From positions 1 through 32,204 of the forward strand of contig JAAYUF010000071.1 in assembly GCA_012517815.1 (NCBI GenBank): a DNA stretch of 32,204 nucleotides. Reading direction: 5' to 3'. A program made the position numbers and the translations under genes. Under the pieces are notes generated by a model. The model was not told the origin of the DNA. It made no database searches and was given only the letters and a program-made list of their open reading frames with translations. The stretch is from Clostridiales bacterium (GTDB taxonomy: Bacteria; Bacillota; Clostridia; Christensenellales; Aristaeellaceae). Positions 1-6,992 of this stretch are shown here, piece by piece (within the stretch, counting starts at the first letter, position 1; each line of letters begins with the position of its first letter).

Positions 1-132
1 GAGCACGGCGTGGGCCACGCCAAGCGGGCGTTCCTGGCGGAGTCGCTGGGGAGCACGCAGCTGGACCTCATGCGCGGCATCAAGCGCGTGTTTGACCCCA
101 ACGGAATCCTAAACCCCGGCAAGGTTGTGTAG
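1..132 (+). CDS. FAD-linked oxidase, C-terminal end (partial)
   Basis: Only the last 43 codons are in the window; the gene is cut by the left edge and ends at TAG 130-132. The visible residues begin EHGVGHAKR and end KRVFDPNGILNPGKVV. This is the usual end of the FAD-linked oxidase C-terminal domain found in GlcD-type glycolate oxidases and D-lactate dehydrogenases. The GEHGVG-type motif and the FDPxGILNPGK ending are both family hallmarks. Members oxidise a 2-hydroxy acid with FAD and pass electrons to a membrane or flavoprotein acceptor. The substrate cannot be decided from this fragment. A strong intrinsic terminator follows 41 bases downstream, so this is the last gene of its transcription unit. 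Confidence 0.85.
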   Translation, partial: EHGVGHAKRAFLAESLGSTQLDLMRGIKRVFDPNGILNPGKVV

Positions 133-173
133 AGGGGGGCCGCGGAGCCGGCTCCTGTCTGCCAGCCCGTGCG

Positions 174-216
174 GCGTCGCATTCTGCGGGACGAAAGCGG
201 AATGCGACGCTTTTTT
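174..216 (+). terminator. Rho-independent terminator after the FAD oxidase
   Basis: An 11-bp perfect stem pairs GCGTCGCATTC (174-184) with GAATGCGACGC (200-210) around a 15-base loop. Six T residues follow at 211-216. It lies 41 bases after the oxidase stop codon and separates it from fbp. This is the clearest intrinsic terminator in the window. Confidence 0.93.
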
Positions 217-292
217 CATGCCAAAGGAGACAATGAAAACTGAACATGCCATCGCGTGCCGTTTTCCTCCTCGGAACCGAAAATTTTCGAAA

Positions 293-352
293 ATGTGTAT
301 TGCACATTCCGGACAAATGTGCCATGATACCCCTGTTATGTGCCGCGCACAT
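293..352. promoter_or_regulatory. Candidate operator: two ATGTGY-N3-GCACAT dyads plus a half-site
   Basis: Two inverted repeats share the same 6-3-6 layout: ATGTGT-ATT-GCACAT at 293-307 and ATGTGC-CGC-GCACAT at 338-352, starting 45 bp apart. A lone half-site ATGTGC lies between them at 317-322. It also forms a 7-bp inverted repeat with the first dyad (GCACATT 302-308, AATGTGC 316-322). The first dyad overlaps the proposed -35 box of fbp and the second lies downstream of the -10. This arrangement is typical of a dimeric repressor site, but the regulator is unknown and its role is inferred. Confidence 0.45.
300..328 (+). promoter_or_regulatory. Probable sigma-A promoter of fbp
   Basis: TTGCAC at 300-305 and CATGAT at 323-328 are separated by 17 bp. 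The -10 differs from consensus at two positions, so this is a moderate match. It would give a leader of about 70 bases before the fbp start at 405. The overlap with the dyad repeats at 293-352 supports this being the regulated promoter. Confidence 0.45.
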
Positions 353-404
353 CGCGCCGTCCCTTCCGGCGACTGAAACAGCGAAAGGGGAAGAAAATCA
401 AAAC

Positions 405-2306
405 ATGAACATGATGCCCAACGATGAGCGGATGGAATACCTGAACCTGCTGGCCGAACAGTACCCGACCATCCAGGCGCTTTGCACCGAGATCATCAAC
501 CTGCGCGCCATCCTGAACCTGCCCAAGGGCACGGAGCATTTCATCAGCGACCTCCACGGCGAGTACGAGGCGTTTTCGCATATCCTCAACAACTGCTCAG
601 GCGTCATCCGGGAAAAGGCGGAAGTGTTGTTCGGGCACGAGATCGGCCGGGAAGAGATGAACGATCTGCTGACCCTGATTTATTACCCGGCAGAGAAGCT
701 GGAGCGTCTGCACGAACGCGACGCCCTGGACGAGGGCTGGTACCGCCGCCGGCTCGATCAGCTCATCCGGCTCAACCGCCACCTTTCCTCCAAGTACACG
801 CGCTCCAAGGTGCGCAAGGCCATGCCGCCCGCCTACGCCTACATCCTGGACGAGCTGCTCCACGCGCAGCCGGATGAGGACAACAATCAGCTGACCTACC
901 ACCGCAAGATCATCGATACGCTGATCCGTATCGGCGGCGGGGACGAGTTCATCATCGCCCTTTGCGCGCTGACCAAGCGGCTGGCGGTCGATCGCCTGCA
1001 TATCGTCGGGGATATTTTCGACCGCGGGCCAAGGGCGGATAGCATTCTGGAACTGCTGACGCGCCACCACGCCGTGGACGTGGAGTGGGGCAACCACGAC
1101 ATCCTGTGGATGGGCGCGGCCTGCGGCAACGACCCGTGCATCGCGGCCGTGGTGCGCAACTGCCTGAACTACGGCAACATGGAAATTCTGGAAAAGGGCT
1201 ACGGCATCAGCCTGCGCCCGCTGAGCCTGTTCGCTCAGCGGCAGTATGGCACCCTTGCGCTGGAGGAAGCTCAGCTGCACGCCATGACGGTGATCCTGTT
1301 CAAGCTGGAAGGGGAACTGATCCTGCGCCATCCCGAATACGGCATGGAGGAACGGCGCCTGCTGCACCGGATCGCGGGGGGAAAGCGTCGCGTTACCGTG
1401 CGGGGGAACGATTGGGCGGTGCGTGAAACCTGCCTGCCGACGGTCGACCCGGAAGACGCGTATTCGCTCAGCGTCGATGAGGAAGCCCTGATGGACGCCT
1501 TCCGCGCGGCTTTTGAACAAAGCGACCGCCTGCACAGGCATATCCGCTTCCTGTACAATCGGGGGAGCCTCTACCGGGTGGAAAACGGCAGCCTGATCTG
1601 CCACGGCTGCGTTCCCATGACGGACGACGGGGAACTGACCCAAGTCGGCTTCGGCGGAGCGGCCTATGCCGGGCGCGCCTTGCTCAACTACCACGAGGCA
1701 ATGGCGCGCAGGGCCTACTTCCAGCGCGAGCCGGCCGCGGTCGATTTCATGTGGTACATGTGGTGCGCGGAGCTGTCGCCCGTCTGCGGACGCGAGATTC
1801 GCACGTTTGAACGGACATTTTTTTTGGACGAAGCATCCTGGGCTGAGGCGATCAACCCCTACTACCGCCATTGCGAGACCCGCGAGGGGTGCGCGCGGAT
1901 CCTGCGGGAATTTGGCCTGTCCGAAGAGGAGGGGCACATCGTCAACGGTCATATGCCGATCCTTGCCAGCCGCGGCGAAAGCCCGGTCAAGGCCAGCGGC
2001 CGGATGATCATCATCGACGGCGGGTTTTGCCGCTCCATGCAAAAAAAGACCGGCAACGCCGGGTATACCCTGATCGCCAACTCGCACGGCATGCGCATTG
2101 TGGCGCACCAGCCCTTTACCTCCATCGCGGCTGCGCTGGATTCCAACGACGACATCCATTCCGAGCTGCGGGCGACGCTCCCGTTCTCCCGGCGAAGGAT
2201 GGTCTGCGACACGGATAACGGCCGGAATATTCTGCGCCGTGTGGATGTGCTGGAAGAACTGCTGGGGTTATACCGCGCCGGGCTGATTCGCGAGAAAAAC
2301 GCGTAG
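405..2306 (+). CDS. fbp: Fructose-1,6-bisphosphatase, class III
   Basis: This cytoplasmic enzyme hydrolyses fructose 1,6-bisphosphate to fructose 6-phosphate in gluconeogenesis. The Firmicute class III enzyme is a metallophosphoesterase unrelated to the E. coli type. The 633-residue product is close to the family's usual length of about 640-670. Metal-binding motifs are visible in order: SDLHGEYEAF near residues 48-57, GDIFDRGP at 202-209 and WGNHD at 228-232. A late VNGHMPI segment matches the conserved C-terminal histidine region. ATG 405 was chosen because AAAGGGGAAG lies at 384-393 and the homologous region starts soon after; ATG 411 is a close alternative. The frame stays open upstream to 246, but that stretch overlaps the promoter and looks non-coding. 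The gene is monocistronic, and a repeated dyad at its promoter suggests control by a repressor. Confidence 0.95.
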   Translation: MNMMPNDERMEYLNLLAEQYPTIQALCTEIINLRAILNLPKGTEHFISDLHGEYEAFSHILNNCSGVIREKAEVLFGHEIGREEMNDLLTLIYYPAEKLERLHERDALDEGWYRRRLDQLIRLNRHLSSKYTRSKVRKAMPPAYAYILDELLHAQPDEDNNQLTYHRKIIDTLIRIGGGDEFIIALCALTKRLAVDRLHIVGDIFDRGPRADSILELLTRHHAVDVEWGNHDILWMGAACGNDPCIAAVVRNCLNYGNMEILEKGYGISLRPLSLFAQRQYGTLALEEAQLHAMTVILFKLEGELILRHPEYGMEERRLLHRIAGGKRRVTVRGNDWAVRETCLPTVDPEDAYSLSVDEEALMDAFRAAFEQSDRLHRHIRFLYNRGSLYRVENGSLICHGCVPMTDDGELTQVGFGGAAYAGRALLNYHEAMARRAYFQREPAAVDFMWYMWCAELSPVCGREIRTFERTFFLDEASWAEAINPYYRHCETREGCARILREFGLSEEEGHIVNGHMPILASRGESPVKASGRMIIIDGGFCRSMQKKTGNAGYTLIANSHGMRIVAHQPFTSIAAALDSNDDIHSELRATLPFSRRRMVCDTDNGRNILRRVDVLEELLGLYRAGLIREKNA

Positions 2307-2762
2307 GAAGGAGCCGGCGCAAGGCAACGCGGCGTGACCGCCGGTACGGGGATTACGCGCCGTCGGTCTGTTTTCCGGTCGTTGCATGGCACGGTACAAA
2401 CGTACGACGGTCGGTCGCGCTCACCGCGGTAACCCTGCGCCACGGCAAACGGAGCAACCGGCCGGCGCAGGGCTTTTCATGCGGCCGCATGATGCCGCGC
2501 CGGTTTTGCCGTTTCGCGTGCTGCCTGGAAACGGGCAGTCGCGCGATGCCGGCGTTTTGCCGGTGAAGGGGCCGGGAATCGATGCGCGGTTTCCGAGTAT
2601 CAGAAGGGGGGAACCGCGTTAGGGCCGGAGCTGCGGGGCATTCTGATAAAGCCCTGCGGCACGGCTGCGAGCGGTTTTCGAAGGCCCGTTTGCCGATCGG
2701 GCCCTGTCGGGAGAAACAGGCAACTCATGATGCAGACGACAAACCAACATATCATGTCCAGA
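2307..2762. other. Gene-free G+C-rich spacer after fbp
   Basis: No reading frame here has both a ribosome binding site and a recognisable product. The stretch is G+C-rich and holds several short inverted repeats, of which the hairpin at 2433-2472 is the best. No RNA gene was recognised. The promoter of the next gene starts at 2763. Confidence 0.6.
2433..2477 (+). terminator. Possible terminator hairpin downstream of fbp
   Basis: CCCTGCGCC (2433-2441) pairs perfectly with GGCGCAGGG (2464-2472) across a 22-base loop, followed by CTTTTC. The T run is short and the loop long. The hairpin is also 126 bases from the fbp stop codon, so termination is plausible but not certain. Confidence 0.4.
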
Positions 2763-2791
2763 TTGAATAAATGGTTCATCCGTGCTATAAT
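2763..2791 (+). promoter_or_regulatory. Sigma-A promoter with extended -10
   Basis: TTGAAT (2763-2768), a 17-bp spacer and a perfect TATAAT (2786-2791) preceded by TGC form an extended -10 promoter. It points at the small gene starting at 2896 and would give a leader of about 98 bases. Confidence 0.8.
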
Positions 2792-2895
2792 GGTTTCACA
2801 GAAAGACAATGACGGCGGCGACAGCTGAACAAGGTGAAACGGCGCTTTTGGGCATGCAGGATCGACGGCTCCCCCGCGGAGCAAAGGAGGCAGCC

Positions 2896-3330
2896 ATGCG
2901 CAAGACCATCGCCAACAAACTGTACGACACGGAAACCGCCAAACCCATGGGCAACTGGCAACGGGGGTACGAATCGGACAAGGGCTATATCTCCGAAACC
3001 CTGTACCTGAAAAAGACCGGGGAATACTTCCTGCACGGACAGGGCGGGTCGCGTTCCCGCTACGCGCAGCGTACCGCGCCAAACACCTGGGGCTTCGGGG
3101 AAAGGATCATCCCGTTTTCCAACGAGGAAGCGCATGCCTGGGCCGAAAACCACCTGACGGAATCGGCATTTGACGTGGTGTTTGGCGATGTGCCCGACGA
3201 CGGCCGCCTGACCTCGGTTACGCTGAAACTCAGGGCCTCCACCGCCGAAAAGCTGCACCGGTTGGCCCGCAAGGACGGGCGGCAGCTTTCGGAATTCGCG
3301 GAGGAGATCATCGCCCGCGCGCTGGATTAA
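2896..3330 (+). CDS. Small protein, unrecognised N-terminal domain plus ribbon-helix-helix-like C-terminus
   Basis: The 144-residue product has two parts. The first about 95 residues include LYDTETAKPMGNW, SETLYLKKTGEYFL and HGQGGSRSRYA. They resemble a small family of hypothetical proteins that I recall from Firmicutes but for which I know no function. After a short acidic linker, the last about 40 residues (TSVTLKLRAS to EEIIARALD) fit a strand followed by two helices, as in Arc/CopG ribbon-helix-helix proteins. The start ATG 2896 follows a strong AAAGGAGG at 2883-2890; an earlier in-frame ATG at 2809 lacks such a site. The gene stands alone behind a near-consensus promoter. A DNA-binding regulator is possible, but this is inference from the C-terminus only. 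Confidence 0.75.
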   Translation: MRKTIANKLYDTETAKPMGNWQRGYESDKGYISETLYLKKTGEYFLHGQGGSRSRYAQRTAPNTWGFGERIIPFSNEEAHAWAENHLTESAFDVVFGDVPDDGRLTSVTLKLRASTAEKLHRLARKDGRQLSEFAEEIIARALD

Positions 3331-3632
3331 CTGAGGTGCGAGCGGCAGGTACCCTCAGGGCGAACGGAAACGCAAAGACGGACGGATCCCGGGACTCCGT
3401 ACGCCTGCGACGGCCCAAACGCCCGATAACCATTCGGCCGCTGTGGTAACAGCCTTTCTAGCCGGTTCCGCCCGCCCGCTTCATCCGATGCGGGCGCGGC
3501 CAGATTTCCGCACATGTTCACGCAAAATCCGCAATTCAATCACGCGCTTATCGCTCCGGGGTTGTACGATTACAGTGTCCTCAAGAGATGAAAGGACGAA
3601 CTGAACAACGGAGTGATAAGGAGATGTCCATC
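3331..3632. other. Gene-free spacer
   Basis: No gene was seen. Two short hairpins are present: CTGAGG/CCTCAG directly after the preceding stop codon, and CGCCCGC/GCGGGCG around 3471-3494. Neither has a T run. No convincing promoter for the following secreted protein could be identified; TACGAT at 3565-3570 lacks a matching -35 box. Confidence 0.5.
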
Positions 3633-4478
3633 ATGTTTGACAGCAAGGAGAACCATTGGAAGAAGTGGAGTGCCCTTTTCCTGGCGCTGATGCTCGCCGC
3701 GGCCGTTCCGCTCGCGGCGCTTGCGGAACCGACGACCGACACCGCCGCCGTCACGGCGGACGCCTCCGCCGCTGCGACCGTGCCCGGCAAGCCTTCGGGC
3801 TTTGGGGGCGGCTTCGGCCAGGGCGGGGACAGGCTGGATGAAAGCACCCTGACCGACGAGCAGAAAGCGATCTACGAGAAAGCCACGACGCTCTATGAGG
3901 AGATCGAGGACGCCGTGCTGGCCGATCTGGTAACCGCCGCCGTGATCACCCAGGCGGACGCGGACAGCTACATCGCCCTGCGCGAGGCTGAGAAATCGCT
4001 GGAAGAACTGGATCAGAGCAGCTGGACGGCCGCGCAGTACAAGGCCTACTATGAGGCGATCGCCCTCAACGGCGACGCGCGGAAGACCGCTCTGCAGGCG
4101 CTGGCCGATGCAGGCCAACTGACGCAGGCTCAGGCGGACGCGCTGAGCGCGGAGAACCAGGCGGATCTGTGGAGCAAAATCACGCAGAACGCGAATACCA
4201 ATTCCGCGATTCAGACGGCGATGAACACCATGCAGCAGGCGCGGCGCACGATGAACGAAACCCTTCGTGAAGCGGGCATCGCTTCCATGGGCAACGGCTT
4301 GGGAGGCTTCGGCAAGGATTCCGGCAACCAGAACGGCGCCGGCCCCATGGGGGATCAGAACGGCATGAGCAACCGGATGCAGAACGGCCGCGGCCAGAAC
4401 AGCAATCCCAACAACAGTCAGGCAGGCGGCCAGCAGCCTGGGAACCAGACGCAGGACACGCAGGGCAGCGGTACCTGA
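3633..4478 (+). CDS. Secreted helical protein with DUF2680-like repeats
   Basis: The 281-residue product begins with a clear signal peptide: Lys residues near position 10, a hydrophobic core to about residue 29, and an ALA|EP cleavage site near 31. The mature part is predicted to be mostly helical. It contains two copies of an (L/I)TQAxAD motif, in AAVITQADADSY and AGQLTQAQADAL, similar to repeats in DUF2680-type exported proteins. The last about 90 residues are low-complexity and rich in Gly, Asn and Gln. I chose ATG 3633 because AAGGAG at 3618-3623 is nine bases upstream; ATG 3624 directly abuts that site. No catalytic motif is visible. The protein is probably exported and located in the envelope; its function is unknown. 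Confidence 0.8.
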   Translation: MFDSKENHWKKWSALFLALMLAAAVPLAALAEPTTDTAAVTADASAAATVPGKPSGFGGGFGQGGDRLDESTLTDEQKAIYEKATTLYEEIEDAVLADLVTAAVITQADADSYIALREAEKSLEELDQSSWTAAQYKAYYEAIALNGDARKTALQALADAGQLTQAQADALSAENQADLWSKITQNANTNSAIQTAMNTMQQARRTMNETLREAGIASMGNGLGGFGKDSGNQNGAGPMGDQNGMSNRMQNGRGQNSNPNNSQAGGQQPGNQTQDTQGSGT

Positions 4479-4512
4479 TCGGATGTCCCGTGGACCGGGG
4501 CGCGGAACCATC

Positions 4513-4534
4513 GGGCGGGGAGCAATCCCCGCCC
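4513..4534 (+). other. Stable hairpin with GCAA tetraloop
   Basis: GGGCGGGGA (4513-4521) and TCCCCGCCC (4526-4534) form a perfect 9-bp stem closed by the GNRA tetraloop GCAA. It is 34 bases after the stop codon of the secreted protein. No T run follows, so it is not a classical intrinsic terminator. It may protect the mRNA 3' end or pause polymerase. Confidence 0.5.
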
Positions 4535-4624
4535 TGTCCGCGGTGCTCGCGGGCCACAACGCCCAATCGGCAGGCAGTCACCTAATAGCCGGACGAAAAT
4601 ATCAAAAGAAAACGGTGATCCGTG

Positions 4625-6502
4625 ATGCTACCTCTCATCGCCTTCGTGTGCACGGCCATAGGCCCGTGCGTTCTCGGTTCCATCCGCGTTGAAAAGGCGC
4701 TGGGGGCGGTTGTCGGCTTGTGGATGGCGCTGCTGACCGTGCTGGGGGCGTTTGGCGCTCTGGCGTGGATCGATATGGTTTCCGCCTGTCTGATAGCGCT
4801 GGCGCTGCCGTTCGGCATCGGCGCTCTGCGGCGGCACGGTTTTCGGACACTGGCAAACCGGTTCAGGACGCAAGTGCTGACGCCGGGTTTTTTGATATTT
4901 ATACTGTCGGCGGCCTTTCTGTACTGGGCGACACGGCCGATGGTCGTCTGGTGGGCGGACGATGTCTACTACTGGGCGCTTGAACCCAAAGCCCTCTGGT
5001 TTCTGGGCGGCTTCTCCGACGCCGCGGGCTCCCTCGCGCCGGATTTTGCGACGAACACGCCGGGGGTACAGCTGATACAATGGCTTTTCCTGCGGTTCTC
5101 CGGAACGTTTGCCGAGGCGAACCTGTACCTTGCGCTCTACCTGACGGTGATCGTCTATCTGCTGCCGCTGTGCGAAGGGATCACCTGGAAGCGGTGGTGG
5201 GCGATTCCGCTGATGGGCGGAGCGCTGATCGCTCTGCCGCTGCTGGCGGACGCGTTAAGCTATACCTTTCTGGGCGTGGACGCGGCGCTGGCGGCCTGTT
5301 TCGCGTTCGTACTGATCACGCTGGAGGAGAAACGGGTTCAGCCTTTCGCGCTGGCCGGCGGGCTGTGCGGACTGGTGCTGATTAAGCAAACGGGCGCGTT
5401 TCTGCTGCTGGCGGCGGCGGGGTATCTCTGGGTGCGGCGTCGGGCGGCCGAAACCCAACCGCGCCTGACGGGAGAACCGCGGCCGCTCGGCCGAGCCCGC
5501 GCCGCGCTGCCGTGGCTGGCTCCGGCGCTCGCACTGGCCTTCTGGTACCTGATTTGCCGCGCTTCGGGGTTCACCGGCGCCAACGAGGGCCGCACGACCA
5601 ACGCCCTTGCGCAGATACTCAGCGGTACATTCGTTTGGCCGGAGAACTGGGGCGTTTTTCCGGCCGCGTTCTGGCATGCGCTTACCCATGTGCCGACCGC
5701 CGAAAGACTGTTGACGGGTTTGCCTGTGCTGCCCCTCCCCAAAATTGGCTGGATCGCCTTGCTGGTTGTTGCGCCGCTGGGCCTGAGCCGGGTTTACGGC
5801 CGCAAGCGGATGGCGCGGTTGTCGGCGTATGCGCTGCTGCTTTCGGCGGCATACCTGTCGGGCATGCTGCTGAGCTTTGCAACCACCTTTGCCGCGGAAA
5901 TCCGCGCGTATACCGGCGAGCACGTCAACAACCTGAGCCTCCTCATGGAGCGGTATCTGGCGCCGCTGGTGTTGGGGCTGCTGGCGCTGGAGGGCAAGCT
6001 CGCGCTGGATGCCATGGCCGACGCCCGGTGTTCGGCAAGAACAAAGGCGCTTCTCGCGTGCGCGTGTGCAGCGGGGCTGGCGCTTTGCCTCAACTGGGCG
6101 TCGCTTGGTTCCACGTTGCTGCCGGACGGCTACCGCGCCCGGGAGGATACCGTGGCCGTCACGGCGCAGACCGAAGAAACCGCCTTCTGGATGGACGCGA
6201 TGGAAAGCCGGAGCGGCGCCGTTGTGCTGGTGGGCTTCAGCGACGATTCGGTTTTTTTGGAGAACCTGAGCTACACCTATGCGCCTGCCCGGTTCATCAG
6301 GCCCGGCGCGGACAATGGCGACGCGGATGCCCTGACCCGGGAACTGCAAGCGAGGGGAGTGACGCATCTGGTCTGCCTGGACGACGCCAACGCGCTGTAT
6401 CAGGGAGCGTCCGCCCTGACGGAGGACGGATGGCTCGACACCTATACGCTGTATGCCGTCCGGTACGGCGAAGACGGGGTTACGCTGCAAACCATGGAAT
6501 AG
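4625..6502 (+). CDS. Polytopic membrane protein, GT-C glycosyltransferase-like
   Basis: The 625-residue product is strongly hydrophobic, with roughly a dozen candidate membrane segments spread from residue 1 to about 500. A soluble C-terminal part of about 120 residues follows. After the third hydrophobic region it carries WWADDVYYW near residues 115-123. An acidic pair in the first large external loop is typical of GT-C glycosyltransferases that use lipid-linked sugars. This resembles the ArnT/PMT layout, but I cannot assign a specific family. ATG 4625 was preferred over GTG 4622; the only ribosome-binding-like sequence is GGTGATC at 4614-4620. The gene follows the secreted protein on the same strand with a 146-base gap and is flanked downstream by a long spacer. 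A role in envelope glycan or teichoic acid assembly is plausible, not shown. Confidence 0.7.
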   Translation: MLPLIAFVCTAIGPCVLGSIRVEKALGAVVGLWMALLTVLGAFGALAWIDMVSACLIALALPFGIGALRRHGFRTLANRFRTQVLTPGFLIFILSAAFLYWATRPMVVWWADDVYYWALEPKALWFLGGFSDAAGSLAPDFATNTPGVQLIQWLFLRFSGTFAEANLYLALYLTVIVYLLPLCEGITWKRWWAIPLMGGALIALPLLADALSYTFLGVDAALAACFAFVLITLEEKRVQPFALAGGLCGLVLIKQTGAFLLLAAAGYLWVRRRAAETQPRLTGEPRPLGRARAALPWLAPALALAFWYLICRASGFTGANEGRTTNALAQILSGTFVWPENWGVFPAAFWHALTHVPTAERLLTGLPVLPLPKIGWIALLVVAPLGLSRVYGRKRMARLSAYALLLSAAYLSGMLLSFATTFAAEIRAYTGEHVNNLSLLMERYLAPLVLGLLALEGKLALDAMADARCSARTKALLACACAAGLALCLNWASLGSTLLPDGYRAREDTVAVTAQTEETAFWMDAMESRSGAVVLVGFSDDSVFLENLSYTYAPARFIRPGADNGDADALTRELQARGVTHLVCLDDANALYQGASALTEDGWLDTYTLYAVRYGEDGVTLQTME

Positions 6503-6923
6503 TCCAACCGGGGGAAGCACGCGCCGGTATAAAACAATGCGTGGGCAGTCGCCGGTTTGGCCGGGCTGGCCGGGCCGACCGGCCTGCCGTGCCTTGCGCA
6601 GCGTTCTTCAGCCCCCTCAAGCGTGCGACGAGAAAACCACAAACAGCCAGACGCCGCCTCTACGGGTACCCATGCAGCGATGACGCCGCGCGCATCCCTG
6701 TTCCCGAGGCTTCGTACCGGTTGGAATAAGTTGCTCCGCGGGCATCATGAGACCTCAGCAAAAGCAGAGCCGCTGCGTCCGCAGCGAAAGTAAGCGCGAG
6801 CCGGGCCGGTCAGCCGCGCGCCGGGGAGACATCCGGCCGTAAAGCAGATGCCTGATAAACGCCGGAGCGGGGTTGGCATGCGCGCCAATCCCGCTTTCGA
6901 TGTGTCACAAATCTGCCGCAACG
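6503..6923. other. Gene-free G+C-rich spacer
   Basis: No supported gene or RNA was seen in this 421-base stretch. It contains a GCCGGTT/GACCGGC inverted repeat near 6551-6583 and the long hairpin at 6866-6895. Short open frames exist but none has a ribosome binding site or family resemblance. Confidence 0.55.
6866..6895 (+). terminator. Long hairpin before the peptidoglycan-binding gene, possible terminator
   Basis: AGCGGGGTTGGC (6866-6877) pairs with GCCAATCCCGCT (6884-6895) over 12 bp with one G-T wobble and a 6-base loop. It is followed by TTCG, a weak U tract. It sits just upstream of the promoter at 6924-6953, so it could insulate that gene from upstream transcription. Confidence 0.45.
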
Positions 6924-6953
6924 TTGCGAAGGGAAGCCGGAACATGGTATAAT
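6924..6953 (+). promoter_or_regulatory. Promoter with extended -10
   Basis: TTGCGA (6924-6929), an 18-bp spacer and a perfect TATAAT (6948-6953) preceded by TGG. It lies 39 bases before the start codon at 6993. Confidence 0.75.
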
Positions 6954-6992
6954 CAGGCAGACAGGCGCGCGCACAGCGAAGGAGGAGCGGCA

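Noticed and set aside
246..404. Upstream extension of fbp to the ATG at 246
   Set aside because: It would cover the probable promoter and dyads, has no ribosome binding site, and adds residues unlike the fructose bisphosphatase family.
597..2159. A 520-codon minus-strand frame opposite fbp
   Set aside because: Antisense shadow of fbp; no start signal and no recognisable domain.
5512..6729. A 405-codon frame overlapping the GT-C-like gene
   Set aside because: Alternate-frame shadow with Arg/Gly/Ala-rich composition and no start signal.
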